From assembly GCA_028564705.1 (NCBI GenBank), contig JAPXFQ010002085.1:704001-768000 (forward strand): a stretch of DNA of 64,000 nt, given 5' to 3'. Position numbers and translations under genes: made by a program. The notes below the pieces were generated by a model. The model was given only the letters and a program-made list of their open reading frames with translations, searched no databases and was not told where the DNA came from. Position 1 is the stretch's first letter; each line of letters starts with the position of its first letter. This DNA is from Apricaphanius iberus (lineage: Eukaryota > Chordata > Actinopteri > Cyprinodontiformes > Aphaniidae). Of the stretch, positions 1 to 11,894 are shown piece by piece.

Positions 1-1960
1 ACAGCTCAGCTGGAATCAAAACTTAGCTCAATGAAGGCTGAACCCTGTGAAGTCCAAGCAGAAACAGGACACTGTTCTGAAGAAAATGTTGGACAACTAG
101 AACAAAGTCCAGACCCTTAAATTAGTAAGTAAATCCCAGTGGCCATGTGGGAATCCCTCTCCCACAGTTGACACACAGCAGGCGTCAGCGGCAACCAGCT
201 GTGAGACCGATGACGAACCAGACTCAATCAGAGGTGCGAGTCCAACTACACCAGCTGCAGCACAAGCAGCTAGGAGTGGCCCACTGGTGGAAAGGGGGGG
301 TCCTAGTCCTCATGGACGCTTTTCCCTCCCAGTTAGGAAGTCATAACTTTTCCATACAGTGATCCACACACAGATGTTTGATCTGAAACGGAAAAAACCA
401 AGCCATGCCATGAGCATGGAATAAGGACATTCCAGCTAAAATTGGTAACAAAAGACATAGAACGATTTGGTCTAAATGATCAGAATGACATCTTAGATCT
501 GAAGGGCAGAGAACAGCCCCCCTCCACGACCAAGGCTGGACTCAAGGAACCAAACCGGTTTCCGCAACAGAACCAGGGCATTGGAAGCTGGCAGAGGTTA
601 AAACCCATTAAATCATACCACACCCAGCCTGACAGAGGCCCACTTTACCAAACCCAGGTAACTCCGAACAAGTTTAAAAAGCATAAATGAGAGAGTAAAC
701 AGTTGACACAGGAAGATTTAAAAAATGTCTGCCACAGGTTTTTCTCTGAAGCCGTGCAGCAGCTGAGACACGATGGCCTCATCAGCTATACCTGCTCCTT
801 CAAAAGAATCTGAAGAAAAACTACTGTCAGCATGACTAGACATGTATCTGGCTCCTGCTGCCAAGGTTTACCTGGGCGGCTGGGAAGCCTCGCCTACAGC
901 TCACCTGCACCCCACCCCCCCACCCCCCAGGACCCCATCGGTAAACACACATCAGACAGTTTCCATAAACTCATAATCTGATTTGAGAGCTGATATCAAC
1001 AAACAGCTTGGAAAAGCTGATGTGTTGCAAACAGCAGCTGATAACATAGAACCGTTCTCCAAATTTCAGCCTATTTCCTCAAAGGATCCCAAGCATTGTT
1101 TAATCACTGATCATCACATGGTTTATTCTAAGACAATCTCCGATGTTTCTCACTGGAGGAAGAAGACTCCAGATTGTAGTGCTAGGAGCGGGTGTATGCT
1201 GCAAAAGTCACCCCTGGACTGCACTAACTAACTACCATTAACTGCTGATTAACTCTGTTCAATCCGGCTCAGTAATGAATCATCAAATAGCATCATGTTT
1301 TAAAGACCCTTCAGGGCACTGGATTGAGTTTAAAGCTGCACTCCAGACTAATCAACTAAACCCTGTGTATTTTGCAATCTTTTTCAGTGATGTGGGAAAA
1401 TGACATGCTGTAGAACAATAATAAGAAACTTACAATACAGGATCTCGGTATAAAATTGACTTATCTGTAGGCAATCTTTATCAGGATGCATCCTAATTTA
1501 ACCTTTTAAACGTGTTAAACACTTTTAAAAACACAACTACAGCCGTTCTACAACCCTTACAAATCTACCAGGCATACAGCCTGGGTAGAAAATTCTAATT
1601 TATTTTTAATCCAATTTAATTTGAAATTGGTTTCATACTGAACTTTCTTGTCATTGGAAAACCAAACATATAGAGGCTTAAATCTATTCTAAATACAGGA
1701 TTTTGGAAAAGGAACCTCCATTTTCAAACTCCATCAATTCTAGCCCAAATAAACCCTAAAACTATCTCATTCCTACTTTTGGTCTTTGCACAAGAAACCA
1801 ATGAGTTCGCACACTTGATTAAAGACGTAAAAAATTATCTATGTGGTTAAGAAAGTACCCCCTCAACAAAATCGCCATGCTACTATCACATTAAAAGATG
1901 CAGGAATGGAAACGAATATTGAAAGGGCGGGAAACCGCTGGCTTGTTAGCACACTAATGT
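1..1960. other. Unassigned sequence, possibly interior of a decayed LTR retroelement
   Basis: No recognisable gene. A stop-free frame runs on the + strand from the window edge to the stop at 118-120 and is rich in Glu, Gln and Ser. It could be the end of a coding region that starts outside the window. Short open stretches at 147-362, 442-690 and 983-1231 show no motif I recognise. A C-rich run lies at 910-927. Because a retroelement 3' end lies directly downstream, this stretch may be its decayed interior, but nothing in the sequence proves it. Confidence 0.3.
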
Positions 1961-2008
1961 CGGAAGCTTTAAAGTCATGAGCAGCATGTCACAATCACCA
2001 AGATTAAA

Positions 2009-2356
2009 TTGTTCAACCAAACAATGTTTGTGGCTTTCCCACCAGGGACAGTGTTGCACATCGGCGACACTACCCTCCATCACCTCGATATCGACAGATA
2101 TGATACAGAGATTGAAAACATGGACGCGTTTAATGGCTACAACGTTTCCATTGACACAGAAATTGAAAAACAGCTGTTAATAGAGGGGACCAAATTGGTA
2201 AAATTTAACCTGACGCCCGCAGCATTAACTCTCACCCCTCTAACCCGCTTCCGAAAGAAAGATACATACATACACCATGACCTTTACTTTGATCGCACCT
2301 GTAATTGGGTGGGTCATCACAGCAGTGATGGCCTACACAGCTTAAAAGCAAGGTAA
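2009..2356 (+). pseudogene. Envelope-like or polyprotein C-terminal remnant upstream of the LTR (tentative)
   Basis: This is an open frame of about 115 codons ending in TAA. It has several N-glycosylation-type sequons (NQT near the start, NVS in the middle) and an acidic middle part. It lies about 400 bp upstream of a polypurine tract and LTR, which is where the envelope gene of a retrovirus-like element would end. No transmembrane segment or cleavage site is evident, and the frame upstream of 1977 is closed, so it is at best a fragment. The assignment rests mainly on position. It could be an unrelated chance frame. Confidence 0.25.
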
Positions 2357-2772
2357 ACAATTGAGCACTAGGATCGACGCCATTACCTTTATTACACCAC
2401 GGTTCATAGCCAATCCAAGGGCCACGGTGGAAACGGACACCTGTGCCTGATGGATGTCCAGTTTGGCCGATCTGCCGCCTTCCTGTCCTAATGTTACCCC
2501 TTCCCATAATTGACTACCTCATGGTGAAGGGGGGTCAATTTTTTTTACTTTTTACATTTTGTATTTCTTTCGTTGACTCATTACTTTGAATATGTAATCC
2601 TTTACTATTGTTTCTCAATGTATTTTTATGTTTGGGATTGATTTTAAATTAGGCTCCGCCCAGGCGGCTTCACCCAGAATAGGGTTCACCAAAGACATTT
2701 TGGAATATATGTACCCAAGGTAGCTCTAAAGACTGTACCCCACAATTCCACTCTTTACAGCTAGGGGGGGAA

Positions 2773-3530
2773 TGCTGGGACACAAATCATCGAACCCATA
2801 TCTTTTTTTGTTTTTTTGTTTTTGTCATTGCTACAATGAACTTAATCGTCATTTGCGTTCATGGACTGTTCACTTGCCATTCCACAATGAACTGAATCGT
2901 GTTTGTGTTTCATGGACTGTTCGTCCGCGCTTCATGGACTGTTTCACCTACCATTCTGCAAAGGGACTGAACTGTTGAACTAATGCCCCATAGAAAAACG
3001 CTGCTGTTCATGAATGATGGACAAAGACCCTGTACCAGTCCCAAAGAATGGACTAAGTGCACTCTTCCATGATGCCAGCATTCCCCAATTGTGCTGGTAA
3101 CCCCCCCCCTCGCCAAGGGCAGGAACACTACACCCGAGACGAAAAATAGTGTGACACACATGCACTTTCGATGATCAAGAACCGTCTCTCTCTCTTGCTC
3201 TGACCTCACTCCTGGAGGGCTGGCATTCGGAAATCCCTACACGTTGGTTGGCCACCGGACCGACTTGCCAGTCCATCCTGGACCTTCTTTATCTCTGAGT
3301 GGACAAAGGAACAGCTGAAAGCGGTCTCTGTGACGTCCCCTTTGTCCGCCATTTTTGTGTAAGTAGCAGGTAGCTTTAGCTCTTAGCTTAGCGGTTAGCA
3401 CAACAGATTTGTTTGAGTTTTCAAGTTATTGTTTGCTGTGGTAATTAGTTAATAAATTGGTTAAACTGTATCAAACCTCTGTTTCTTTTATTTTGAATGT
3501 GTGTTTGAATCATCGAAAAAAGGGCTTACA
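2773..3530 (+). mobile_element. 3' LTR of an LTR retroelement, with polypurine tract just upstream
   Basis: A G-rich polypurine tract (2763-2772) is followed at once by TG, and the segment ends in CA at 3529-3530: the expected TG...CA ends of an LTR of about 758 bp. An AATAAA polyadenylation signal lies at 3451-3456, about 75 bp before the end. The first part (U3) contains an imperfect tandem repeat of about 50 bp at 2831-2960, each unit containing ATGGACTGTT, which could be an enhancer-type repeat. The right boundary is supported independently: sequence from 3531 on matches, in inverted orientation, a second copy of an unrelated repeat ending near 39704, and that match stops exactly at 3530/3531. 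The 5' LTR is outside the window, so no target duplication can be checked. Confidence 0.6.
2831..2957 (+). repeat. Imperfect tandem repeat inside the LTR U3 region
   Basis: Two roughly 50-bp units (2831-2882 and 2883-2930) share ACAATGAACT, AATCGT and CATGGACTGTTC. A third partial unit (2931-2957) repeats the CATGGACTGTT part. Direct repeats of this size in U3 are typical of retroviral enhancers, but no binding site is identified here. Confidence 0.5.
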
Positions 3531-3716
3531 CTTCAGATCAAAAGGTCTCTGGTAAATAATTTATAATTAAATTATGAATTGCTATTTGATAGTTTTTTTT
3601 ATAGATATAACATCTTGTTTTTCTTAAAGGAATAATAAAAGTAATAATTTATGAATTATTAATTTAGTATTCCTAATATTAACAGAACATAACTCTTATT
3701 TTTCTTGGTAACATTA
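3531..3716 (-). repeat. Unclassified repeat, inverted copy of 39480-39704
   Basis: This segment begins with the motif CTTCAGATCAAAAGGTCTCT. It matches the reverse complement of 39480-39704 over nearly its whole length with scattered differences. It is AT-rich and has no open frame. The family is unknown to me; in both places it sits next to another mobile element. Confidence 0.5.
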
Positions 3717-3739
3717 CACAACAGGGTCTTCAACATATT

Positions 3740-4860
3740 TTGGCGCTAAGCCATTCAATGATTTATAAACTAGTAGGAGTATTTTGAAGTCTATTCTCTG
3801 AGATCCAGGGAGCCATTGTAAGAACTGGGGTGATGTGCTCTTCTCTCCTGGTTCTAGTGAGGATGCGAGCAGCAGAGTTCTGGATCAGCTGCAGCTGTCT
3901 GATTTAACTTTTGATTAGACCTGTGAGGACGCTGTTGCAGTAATCCAACCGACTAAAGATAAATGCATGGATGAGTTTTTCAAGGTCCTGTTGAAACACC
4001 AGTCCTTTAATCCTAGAAATGTTCTTCAGGTGATAGAAGGTTGACCTTGTTATTGCCTTTATGTGACCCTGGAGGTTCAGGTCTGAGTCAGTTAATACAC
4101 CAGTGGTTTCTAGTTTTTTTAACTGTAGCTGTGTGCCGACTCTTGCTCGTTCCTCTTTACGTCCCAAAAAAATTACTTCCGTTTTTTTGGGGGGGTTTTC
4201 TGTTCAGCTAGAGAATGTTATGGGTCATCCAGCTATTGATTTGTTCAGTATGTTTATTTAGGGTCTGGATGGGCTCAAAGTAACCTGGTGACATTGTAAT
4301 GTACAGCTGAGTGTCATTTGCATAGTTATGGTAACTAACCTTATTTGCTGTTATACGTTCGGTGAGTGGGAGCATTTAGATATTGTACAGAATGGGTCCC
4401 AGGATGGAGCGCTGGGGGACCCCACATGGGATTTCATTTTGTTCTGATCAGAAATTGCCTATTGACACATATAATATCCTGTCTTGAGGTAAGACTCAAA
4501 CCAGTAAAGTGCATTACCCAAAGATCGATCTGATTTAAATGAAGATGTTGGGTTAATTGAGAGGCTACAGAACATTCCAAAAGTTTAGCTATTAAAGGGA
4601 GGTTTGAAAAGGGGCAAAAGTTGTCATACAAATTATTACTGCCATTTTTTTGAGTATGGGTTAGATGGCAGCACGTTTTAAGGCAGAAAGGAAGATACCA
4701 GAGGTGAGCAATGATTTAAGCAGGTCCAGGATAAGTGGAGTGAGGCACGGAAGACATGCTTTTAACAGTGGGGATGAGGAAGGGTCCAAAGGGCAGGTGG
4801 AGAGATTAAAGTTTGTAAAATGTTTGCTGAATTCAGAGGCAGTCATTCTAGATAGGTAAG
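3740..4860 (-). pseudogene. L2/CR1-type LINE reverse transcriptase relic
   Basis: On the - strand three fragments lie in the order expected for an L2-like reverse transcriptase. First, at 4661-4846, is a piece with KACLPCLTPLILDLL. Next, at 4434-4631, is the fingers/palm region resembling the usual RPISNLP and AKLLE block. Last, at 3904-4167, is the thumb region with HIKAITRSTFYHLKNISRIK and SRLDYCNSVLTGL. The pieces are in different frames and separated by stops, so the copy is dead and 5'-truncated. The family moves by target-primed reverse transcription using its own endonuclease and RT. Confidence 0.8.
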
Positions 4861-4864
4861 AGAA

Positions 4865-7690
4865 GCAGTTTTGGATGGACAGGGGCGGAACGAGCAGAAG
4901 GTCAGTGCTACAAGGAGTACTGTAAAGGAGCTTGAGGTGGATATTGCCAATTTTGGAGTTGAAAATGTTTTAATAAGTTATTACATTTACCTGTATGAAA
5001 GATTGTAGATTATTGCCCCACATGTTGAGCATGTTGTTAATGGTGGAGAAGAGAATGCAAAGATTTGAACAGCCAGTCAGAATGAATGCCAGACTAGGCT
5101 GAATTGAGTTCAGATCAGGTTATTTTCTTCTTTTTTTCTTTTTTTTTGTGGGGGGGTTGCATGGTCTCATATTTATAAGCATCAACAACAAGCATTTTCA
5201 CCGAAAAAAAAACACTTTTGAGAGCTCACCTGTTTAAGCATAATGTAGGGAGAGCAGTACAAGAGAGAACAGAGGTTATTGTTGTTACTATAGTCTTTTA
5301 ACTGTTTAAAGCTATGAATTATTGCATGAAGCTCCTTTGTTGTAAACATTGACATGAAGACATGTCTGGGCATGTGTTTCTGCAAATATTTGTGTAAGAG
5401 AAGATTATTTGTGCTTGTGCAGCTCCACCATGGTTGTGTTCATGAGTGTAGGTATGTTTGTGAAAAGACAGTCACCTGTCATGGTGCATGTCCAGGTTTG
5501 TCTGCTGATGGCTCCAAAGTGGTTGTCAGTGTGAAGTAGCACAAGTCCTTTGGGAAAATATAAAGGAAGTCATGCTGAGCATGACCAGTGTCACTAGATG
5601 CTGTACATTTGACATGATTTGCCAACAGCACAAAGAATCACGCAGACTCAAAAAGCACAGAATATTAAATGCAGTCATATTAACTTTTTTTAATACTAGT
5701 AAAATATACATGTAGTGGAGTGAGAAATTATTTGGGTTCCTTCTTTTTTCAACCTTTTCCCATGCTAGATATTTTAGATTGTTTAGCAAATGTTATAAAT
5801 AGACCAAAAATCTAAGTAAATGCATAATTTAGTTTTCTAATAAAGATTTAATCTATTAAGGAAAAAAAAAACTTTACCAAAACTGTCACTATGTGAGCGT
5901 ATAGTTGCTCCAAAGATAAACAATGAACTAACTTTGATTAACCAAATTTTTGGGAAAGCTGAATTCAGTTTCAGTAGTCACACCCCAGCCCGATTACGGT
6001 CAACCCTGAAGAAACAATGAATCACTTTAATCAAACTTCTCTACAGTTGGCTAAAAGATCTCAAATGGACGTGTTGAGCTCAATAATGCTGATTTACAGT
6101 TCGGCCAGTGGGCCCTGCAGAGTCCTGCATTGGTCTAATTTTACCAACACGTACCAGATGAGATGATTTCAAACCCGACCAAATACCTGTAGTTATTTTC
6201 CAATCAAATCCAGACCCTACCTGACCAGTTGATTTAAAAACCTGTACCCCCAGCCCAAGACTATCCTTAACACAATACAGTGAGGAATTTTCTGAGGATC
6301 TTTGATAGTGCTGATCTTTACCATCAGTTAGAAGCGTAACAGTTTATCTGCTTGTGTTGTGAATTCGTCTTCATTACTATTTGGGCTCACTGTTTGATCG
6401 ATGATTTTCCTTCAAGGCAATAACTTTTAGAACATAATTTTCTTTCAAACTTTCTCTAACATACTGAATATAACATTTTATAATGAATCAGTTCCATGTA
6501 AATTCTCTGAAATGTTGCCTCTCACAACTGTCATTGATTTGATCCATAGTCATTGGTGCAAAAACAAAATATGGTCCACAGTCCTCTGTTTACGATGTTT
6601 TCTCAATTTTTGAATCACAAATCCTGCTGCAGAAAAGTCTCTTTCTGGCTTGCTCAATACTGCAAGGTTTAGAAATATTCCCAATTGTTCTCATATTGTT
6701 TCAATATTGTTTGCCAGCTGCTACCAGACTCCAGTAGCTCTCTTGTTCTTTAAAAAGAACCCCACCTAACCTCTTAGGGCTTCCAAATATAGGTTGCCAT
6801 GGCACCTGATAGTTTGGAGATATTTGGCAGAAAATCCTCTGAGCATGTACAGTGTATGCTTGGTCAAACATATTTTGCTGCCAATCCCACGTAGGTGATC
6901 AGTCCCTGAAGCACATCCTGAAATTTAAAGAATTTTAATCACATACAAAACAACATAATGGACATTTATAATTTTGAAGGCATTTGTAAACATTGGAACT
7001 TAAACAAATCCCAGTAAGAACCATTAGTGGAAAAAGCCTCGAACATTTCTGGAACTTTCCAGGAGTGACTGACCTATGAAAGTTACTCTTGAGTTCATTG
7101 AGAAAGTCAGTAAAGAAGCCAGAATAACATCTGAAGCACTGTTAAATTGGTGTTAATTGAACAATAAGAAAGAGACTCGGCAATAATTATAATCAGAGTT
7201 CTAAGGCCAAAACCACTACTGATCATAAAGAACACAAAGACTCTTCTCACTTAAAAAAAACCCAAAACAGCATCCTCGTAGTCCCCAAGACTTTTGGGGA
7301 CTTTTACTGAGAAGCCGAGGCATACCTCAAAGAGCTACTCACCATCCTTCGAGCATTCTGCAAGCTGCATTTCCGGTTTGAAAAATGCGGGAAAAAGATG
7401 TGTTGCCTGGTGGACCGAGGTACACGCAGAGGGAGGGCTGTTAATCAGCAAAAAAAGTTAATTTGCAGATGAGTTACACTTTAAAGTGTGGTTCTTTTTA
7501 AAAAACCCACCAATTTGTGCTCCTCTACAGTGAGGTAAAAGTCTCATTAACAGTGAACTCAAACAGTTTGAGACAATTGTTGCTACCAAAAGTAGCAACA
7601 GCTTTTCATAGTCAGTTTAGTATGGATAGGTTTTCCCCCCTTAACAAAAGAAAGCATTTCTTAAAAACTGCATTTTGTATTTACTTGTAT
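4865..7690. other. No gene recognised; AT-rich, with possible Tc1-like relic near 7040-7260
   Basis: I see no coding exon here. Short frames on both strands lack motifs. The text around 7040-7260 (for example AAAACCACTACTGATCATAA near 7208) resembles decayed Tc1-like transposase DNA common in fish, but no protein motif survives. A T-rich/G-rich run lies at 5129-5157. Confidence 0.3.
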
Positions 7691-7702
7691 TTGTTTTTGG
7701 TT

Positions 7703-7748
7703 TTATTATTATTATTATTATTATTAATATTATTATTATTACTATTAT
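7703..7748. repeat. (ATT)n microsatellite
   Basis: About 46 bp of ATT/ATA trinucleotide units. The long leucine/isoleucine runs of frames crossing it on both strands are artefacts of the repeat. Confidence 0.9.
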
Positions 7749-7788
7749 TGATGATGATCCGATGCATTTAAATGTAACAAGAAAGCAA

Positions 7789-7985
7789 AAATGGCTGAAC
7801 GGTGGCACAGTTAGTGACACTGTTGACAAGATGGTCATGAGTTCGAATCAAAGCCTGGGGTCTTTCTGCATGGAGTTTCCATGTCTTCTCCATGCATGCA
7901 GGGGTTCTTTCTGGGTGCTCCAGTTTCCTCCCAGTGTCCAAAAAATATGAATGTTTGGTTAATCAGTCTCTATAGACAAAGAAAT
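7789..7985 (+). repeat. Fish tRNA-like SINE-type repeat, copy 1
   Basis: It starts with GGCTGAACGGTGGCACAG and contains a B-box-like GAGTTCGAATCAA, followed by the conserved block GGGGTCTTTCTGCATGGAG and a CTCCTCCCAG-type tail. The same blocks occur at 18400-18720. The structure fits a Pol III-type interspersed repeat. It is not a functional tRNA. Confidence 0.65.
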
Positions 7986-8109
7986 TTGTAAGGGGCCCAC
8001 TTTCAACACATTCAATTAAATAATTTATCTTAGGTGGTAGTTGTTTCACATTCCTTTTACATTTTGTGTCCAAGTAATCATCGTCCATTGAATAATTTGT
8101 ACTGAACAT

Positions 8110-8760
8110 ATGTCATACAAGTGTGGGATATTTTGTTTCTGCCCTGATAACTGATGATCTAAAGTAATTCTCTCCCATGTATTTCATTGAAGGTTTTCAT
8201 ACCCCTTGGATGTATTTTTTGTTTTCTTAAAGCAAAATTCTGTGGATTTTATTTGTATTTTATATGATTGACCAACATAAAATGGCAAATAATTTATGAG
8301 CAGGAAACATACCGCAAAGGTCCGGACCAAGGTTGTGAAGAGGTTTAATGTGGAGTTGTGTTAAAAAAAAAAAAAAAAAAAAGCTTAGGAGCACTGTTCA
8401 GTCCATCATCTGAACTGTAAACTGAGCAAGAATTGTGTGTCCATGTAGGGGGGAAAAGCAAACTGAAAACTGTGGGCTGGTCAGATGAAATAGAAAAATG
8501 AATGTTTTTTGTGTGTGTCCCCTAAATACAAAACACATCACTTTGAAAAACCCATCCCTATAGAGAACCGTTTTTGTAGCTGCGTCAAACTGTTGGAAAG
8601 AGTTTTTTTTTTTTTCAAGCACAGACAGGTAAACGTTACATCCCTGGCAATTGTGAAAGAAAACCTCTGAGTCTACAAAAGACTTGACACTGCAGATGTT
8701 TTTCTTCCAGCACAGTACATTCAGTGCTACAATGGAATAGTTTAGATCAGAGCTGGCCAA
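8110..8760. mobile_element. Tc1-like transposon relic
   Basis: The stretch around 8195-8300 (TTTTCATACCCCTTGG, then ATATGATTGACCAACATAAA) and 8440-8560 resembles the ends and transposase region of a common fish Tc1-like element. An A run of 19 lies at 8363-8381. No intact frame remains. The - strand ORF at 8398-8760 has no transposase motif I can identify. Confidence 0.5.
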
Positions 8761-10326
8761 CTTCAGTCCTCAATGCTGGTGTCTTGCATGCTTTAGGTGT
8801 GTCCCTGCTCCAGTAGAGCTCACTTAGTTTCTCAGTACGTCATCAAGTTCTGCAGAAGCCTAATAGATCATTGTGGGGTTTTTTTTTTGGTTTTTTTTGT
8901 CAGGGATCATAATCTTATGTATTAAGTAGCCCAAATAGAATATTCAGGCACAGGGTTCCCGCGGGGTCTTAAAAAGCCTTAAAAGCATTGAATTTAGGAA
9001 TTTGTAAATAATACCTTAAAAAGACTTGAAAAAGTCTTGAATTTTAATATTTGGGTCTTAAAATTTTTACTGTGTAACTTCTCCGTATTGCATTTTTCCT
9101 CAGAAGTTTCATTTGTCAACCATGATTATTTTTGATTAAATAAATAAAGAGTGGCGGAGCCAATGATTTAGAACACTATGAAGCCCGGGGCCAAAGGACA
9201 AAGCAGTGAAGATCACACACTACCAGTAGGACAAGCAAAGTAGAAGCTCAGAAAATCTCAGTAGACAACAAAGGTTAACACTGCTATATTTTTTAACGAA
9301 TGTTTTACGTTAGCTAGCTACTCGTTTCATGCTGAGGTTATGGGTAAATGTAAATTTAATGAAGCGTGGCTGGATAAAAACTATTTTCGTAATTGGTTAA
9401 AACCAGTGGAGAACAATGATTTTTTTATATGCAAAAAAGGTTTCAGCTAGGTACTATGGGAATGAAGGCGTTAGTCTCACGCCAAGTCGTACATGCATAT
9501 GAACTGTGTCAAAGGACAAAAACTCCGTCCATCACGTGTGTGTTTAAACTAACTGTTAGCCAGCTAGCTTCTATTGCACCTGAAGCCGCAGCAGGGGCTA
9601 GTGTTAGCAAGTTAGCGCTAGCGCTGCAGGAAGGACAGTAACCAGAGTGGATCTTCGCACAGCTTTTGGGTCCACGACAACGCTAAGAGCTGAGGTGTTG
9701 TGGACTCTTTAACACAATCGCTAAACAGCAGTTCTTCAATGGAAATGAGGATATATCAGAGCTTTTCAAGTGCATGTTCCCTGACTTCGACATCCCTAAA
9801 ACATTTACTTGCGGTTCCAACAAAACAGCTTACATGGCCAAGTTTGGTTTAGCTATTCACATTAGGCCTTTGACTCAGAACTTCATTATTCGAATATAAT
9901 TCGAATGGTTTAAAAATGAATGATATTCGAACAAATCTTAGGGATCTCTTAATATTCGAACCTGTATGGGAATTATTTTTGTAAATATGTTTCCTTGTAA
10001 ACGTTTTCAATTGAGATTCCGAGCAAACGAGTGTGTAGGCACGAAAAGGAATGTACTGCGCCACCAATTTGCTGGATGTTTACGTTACGTCGCCTGTGCC
10101 CCCATTAAACAACTTATCAACTTAAATGTTTAATCAGTTGTCAAAAAACAAAGTAATGAGTAACATCGCTAAACCTTTACATTTATACACCGAAATTACG
10201 GCGGTGTCAATGGTTTACAGTTCCTCGGGAGCCGAAGTCACTCTTCTTCTATGATTCTGGGGCTTCCGCTACATTGTGGCGTAGCGTCCAAGTCCACACT
10301 GCCCTCTGGTGGACAGAACATATATA

Positions 10327-11894
10327 CACTCAACAAAAATATAAACGCAACACCTTTGTTTCTGCTCCCATTTTTCATGAGATGGACTTAAAGATCTAAA
10401 ATTCATTCCAGATACACAATATTACCATTTCTCTCAAACATTGTTTACAAATCAGTCTAAATGTGTGATAGTGAGCACTTCTGCTTTGCTGAGATAATCC
10501 ATCCGTGTCCCACAGGTGTGCCACATCAAGATGCTGATCTGACATCATGATTAGTACACAGGTGTACCTTATACTGCCCACAATAAAATGCCACCCTGGA
10601 ATGTGCAGTTTTGTCTCACAGCAAAATGCCACAGATGCCACAAGCATTGAGGGAGCTTGCAATTGGCATGCTGACAGCAGGAATGTCAACCAGATCTGTT
10701 GCTCGTGCATTGAATGCTCATTTCTCCACCATAAGCCGTCTCCAAAGGCGCTTCAGAGAATATGGCAGTACATCCAACCGGCCTCACAATCAGCCCAGGA
10801 CCTCCACATCAGGCAGGTTCACCTCCAGCTGCTGAAACAATTGGTTTGCATAACCAAACAATTTCTGCTCAAACTGTCTCAGGGAAGCTTAACTGCATGC
10901 TCATCGTCCTCATCGGGGTCTTGACCTGATTCCAGCTCGTCGCTGTAACAGACTTGAGTGGGCAAATGCTCACATTCGATGGCATCTGGCACGTTGGAGA
11001 GGTGTTCTCTTCACGGATGAATCTCGGTTTACATTGTTCAGGGCAGATGGCAGACAGCGTGTGTGGCGTCGTGTGGGTGAGCGCTTTGCTGATGTCAATG
11101 TTGTGGATCGAGTGGCCCATGGTGGCGGTGGGGTTAAGGTATGGGCAGGCATCTGTTATGGTAGAAGAATACAGGTGCATTTTATTAATGGCATTTTGAA
11201 TGCACAGAGATACCGTGATGAGATCCTGAGGCCCATTGTTGTGCCATACATCCATGAACATCACCTCATGTTTCAGCAAGATAATGCACGGCCCCATGTT
11301 GCATGGATCTGTACACAATTCTTGGAAGCTGAAAATGTCCCAGTTCTTGCATGGCCATCATACTCACCGGACATGTCACCCATTGAGAATGTTTGGGATG
11401 TGCTTAACCGGCGTATACGACAGCGTGTACCAGTTCCCACTAATGTCTAACAACTTCGCACAGCCATTGAAGAGGAGTGGACCAACATTCCACAGGCCAC
11501 AATTGACAATCTGATCAACTCTATGCGAAGAAGATGTGTTGCACTGCATGAGGCAAATGGTCGTCACACCAGATACTGACCGGTTCTGAGTCCCCAGACC
11601 CCCAATAAAGCAAAAAACTGCACATTCCAGGGTGGCCTTTTATTGTGGGCAGTATAAGGTACACCTGTGCACTAATCATGATGTCAGATCGGCATCTTGA
11701 TGTGCCACACCTGTGAGGTGGGATGGATTATCTCAGCAAAGCAGAAGTGCTCACTATCACACATTTAGAGTTGTAAACAATGTTTGAGAGAAATGATAAT
11801 ATTGTGTATCTGGAAAGAATTTTAGATATTTAAGTCCATCTCATGAAAAATGGGAGCAGAAACAAAGGTGTTGCGTTTATATTTTGGTTGACTG
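10327..11894 (+). mobile_element. Tc1/mariner element with long (about 275 bp) terminal inverted repeats
   Basis: It is flanked by TA on both sides (10325-10326 and 11895-11896). The left arm (10327-10608) and right arm (11620-11894) are inverted copies of each other. They start at CACTCAACAAAAATATAAAC and its counterpart, and include the blocks AACGCAACACCTTTG and CATTTTTCATGAGATGG. Such long arms are characteristic of some Tc1-like families. The element carries one transposase pseudogene and is itself the innermost, youngest layer of the nest. Confidence 0.9.
10626..11577 (+). pseudogene. Tc1-like transposase, inactivated
   Basis: Tc1 transposases bind the terminal repeats through N-terminal helix-turn-helix domains and cut with a C-terminal DDE domain. 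Here the N-terminus (10626-10835) reads as a helix-turn-helix with LRELAIGMLTAGMSTRSVAR. The frame is then lost and about 30 residues are missing. The catalytic part reappears with FTDESRF near 11012 (first Asp) and continues in frame 11034-11450 with QQDNARPHVAW (second Asp) and SPDMSPIENVWD (third acidic residue). A TAA at 11448-11450 interrupts the end, which continues as EEEWTNIPQ up to RHTRY and a TGA at 11578-11580. Frameshifts plus the stop make it non-functional. Confidence 0.9.

Noticed and set aside
1..120. Open frame from the window edge to 120 as the last exon of a host gene
   Set aside because: No acceptor can be seen, there is no polyadenylation signal close by, and a retroelement 3' end follows; it is too short to judge.
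7517..7950. Poly-Leu and poly-Ile frames on both strands near 7640-7770
   Set aside because: They are translations of the (ATT)n microsatellite.
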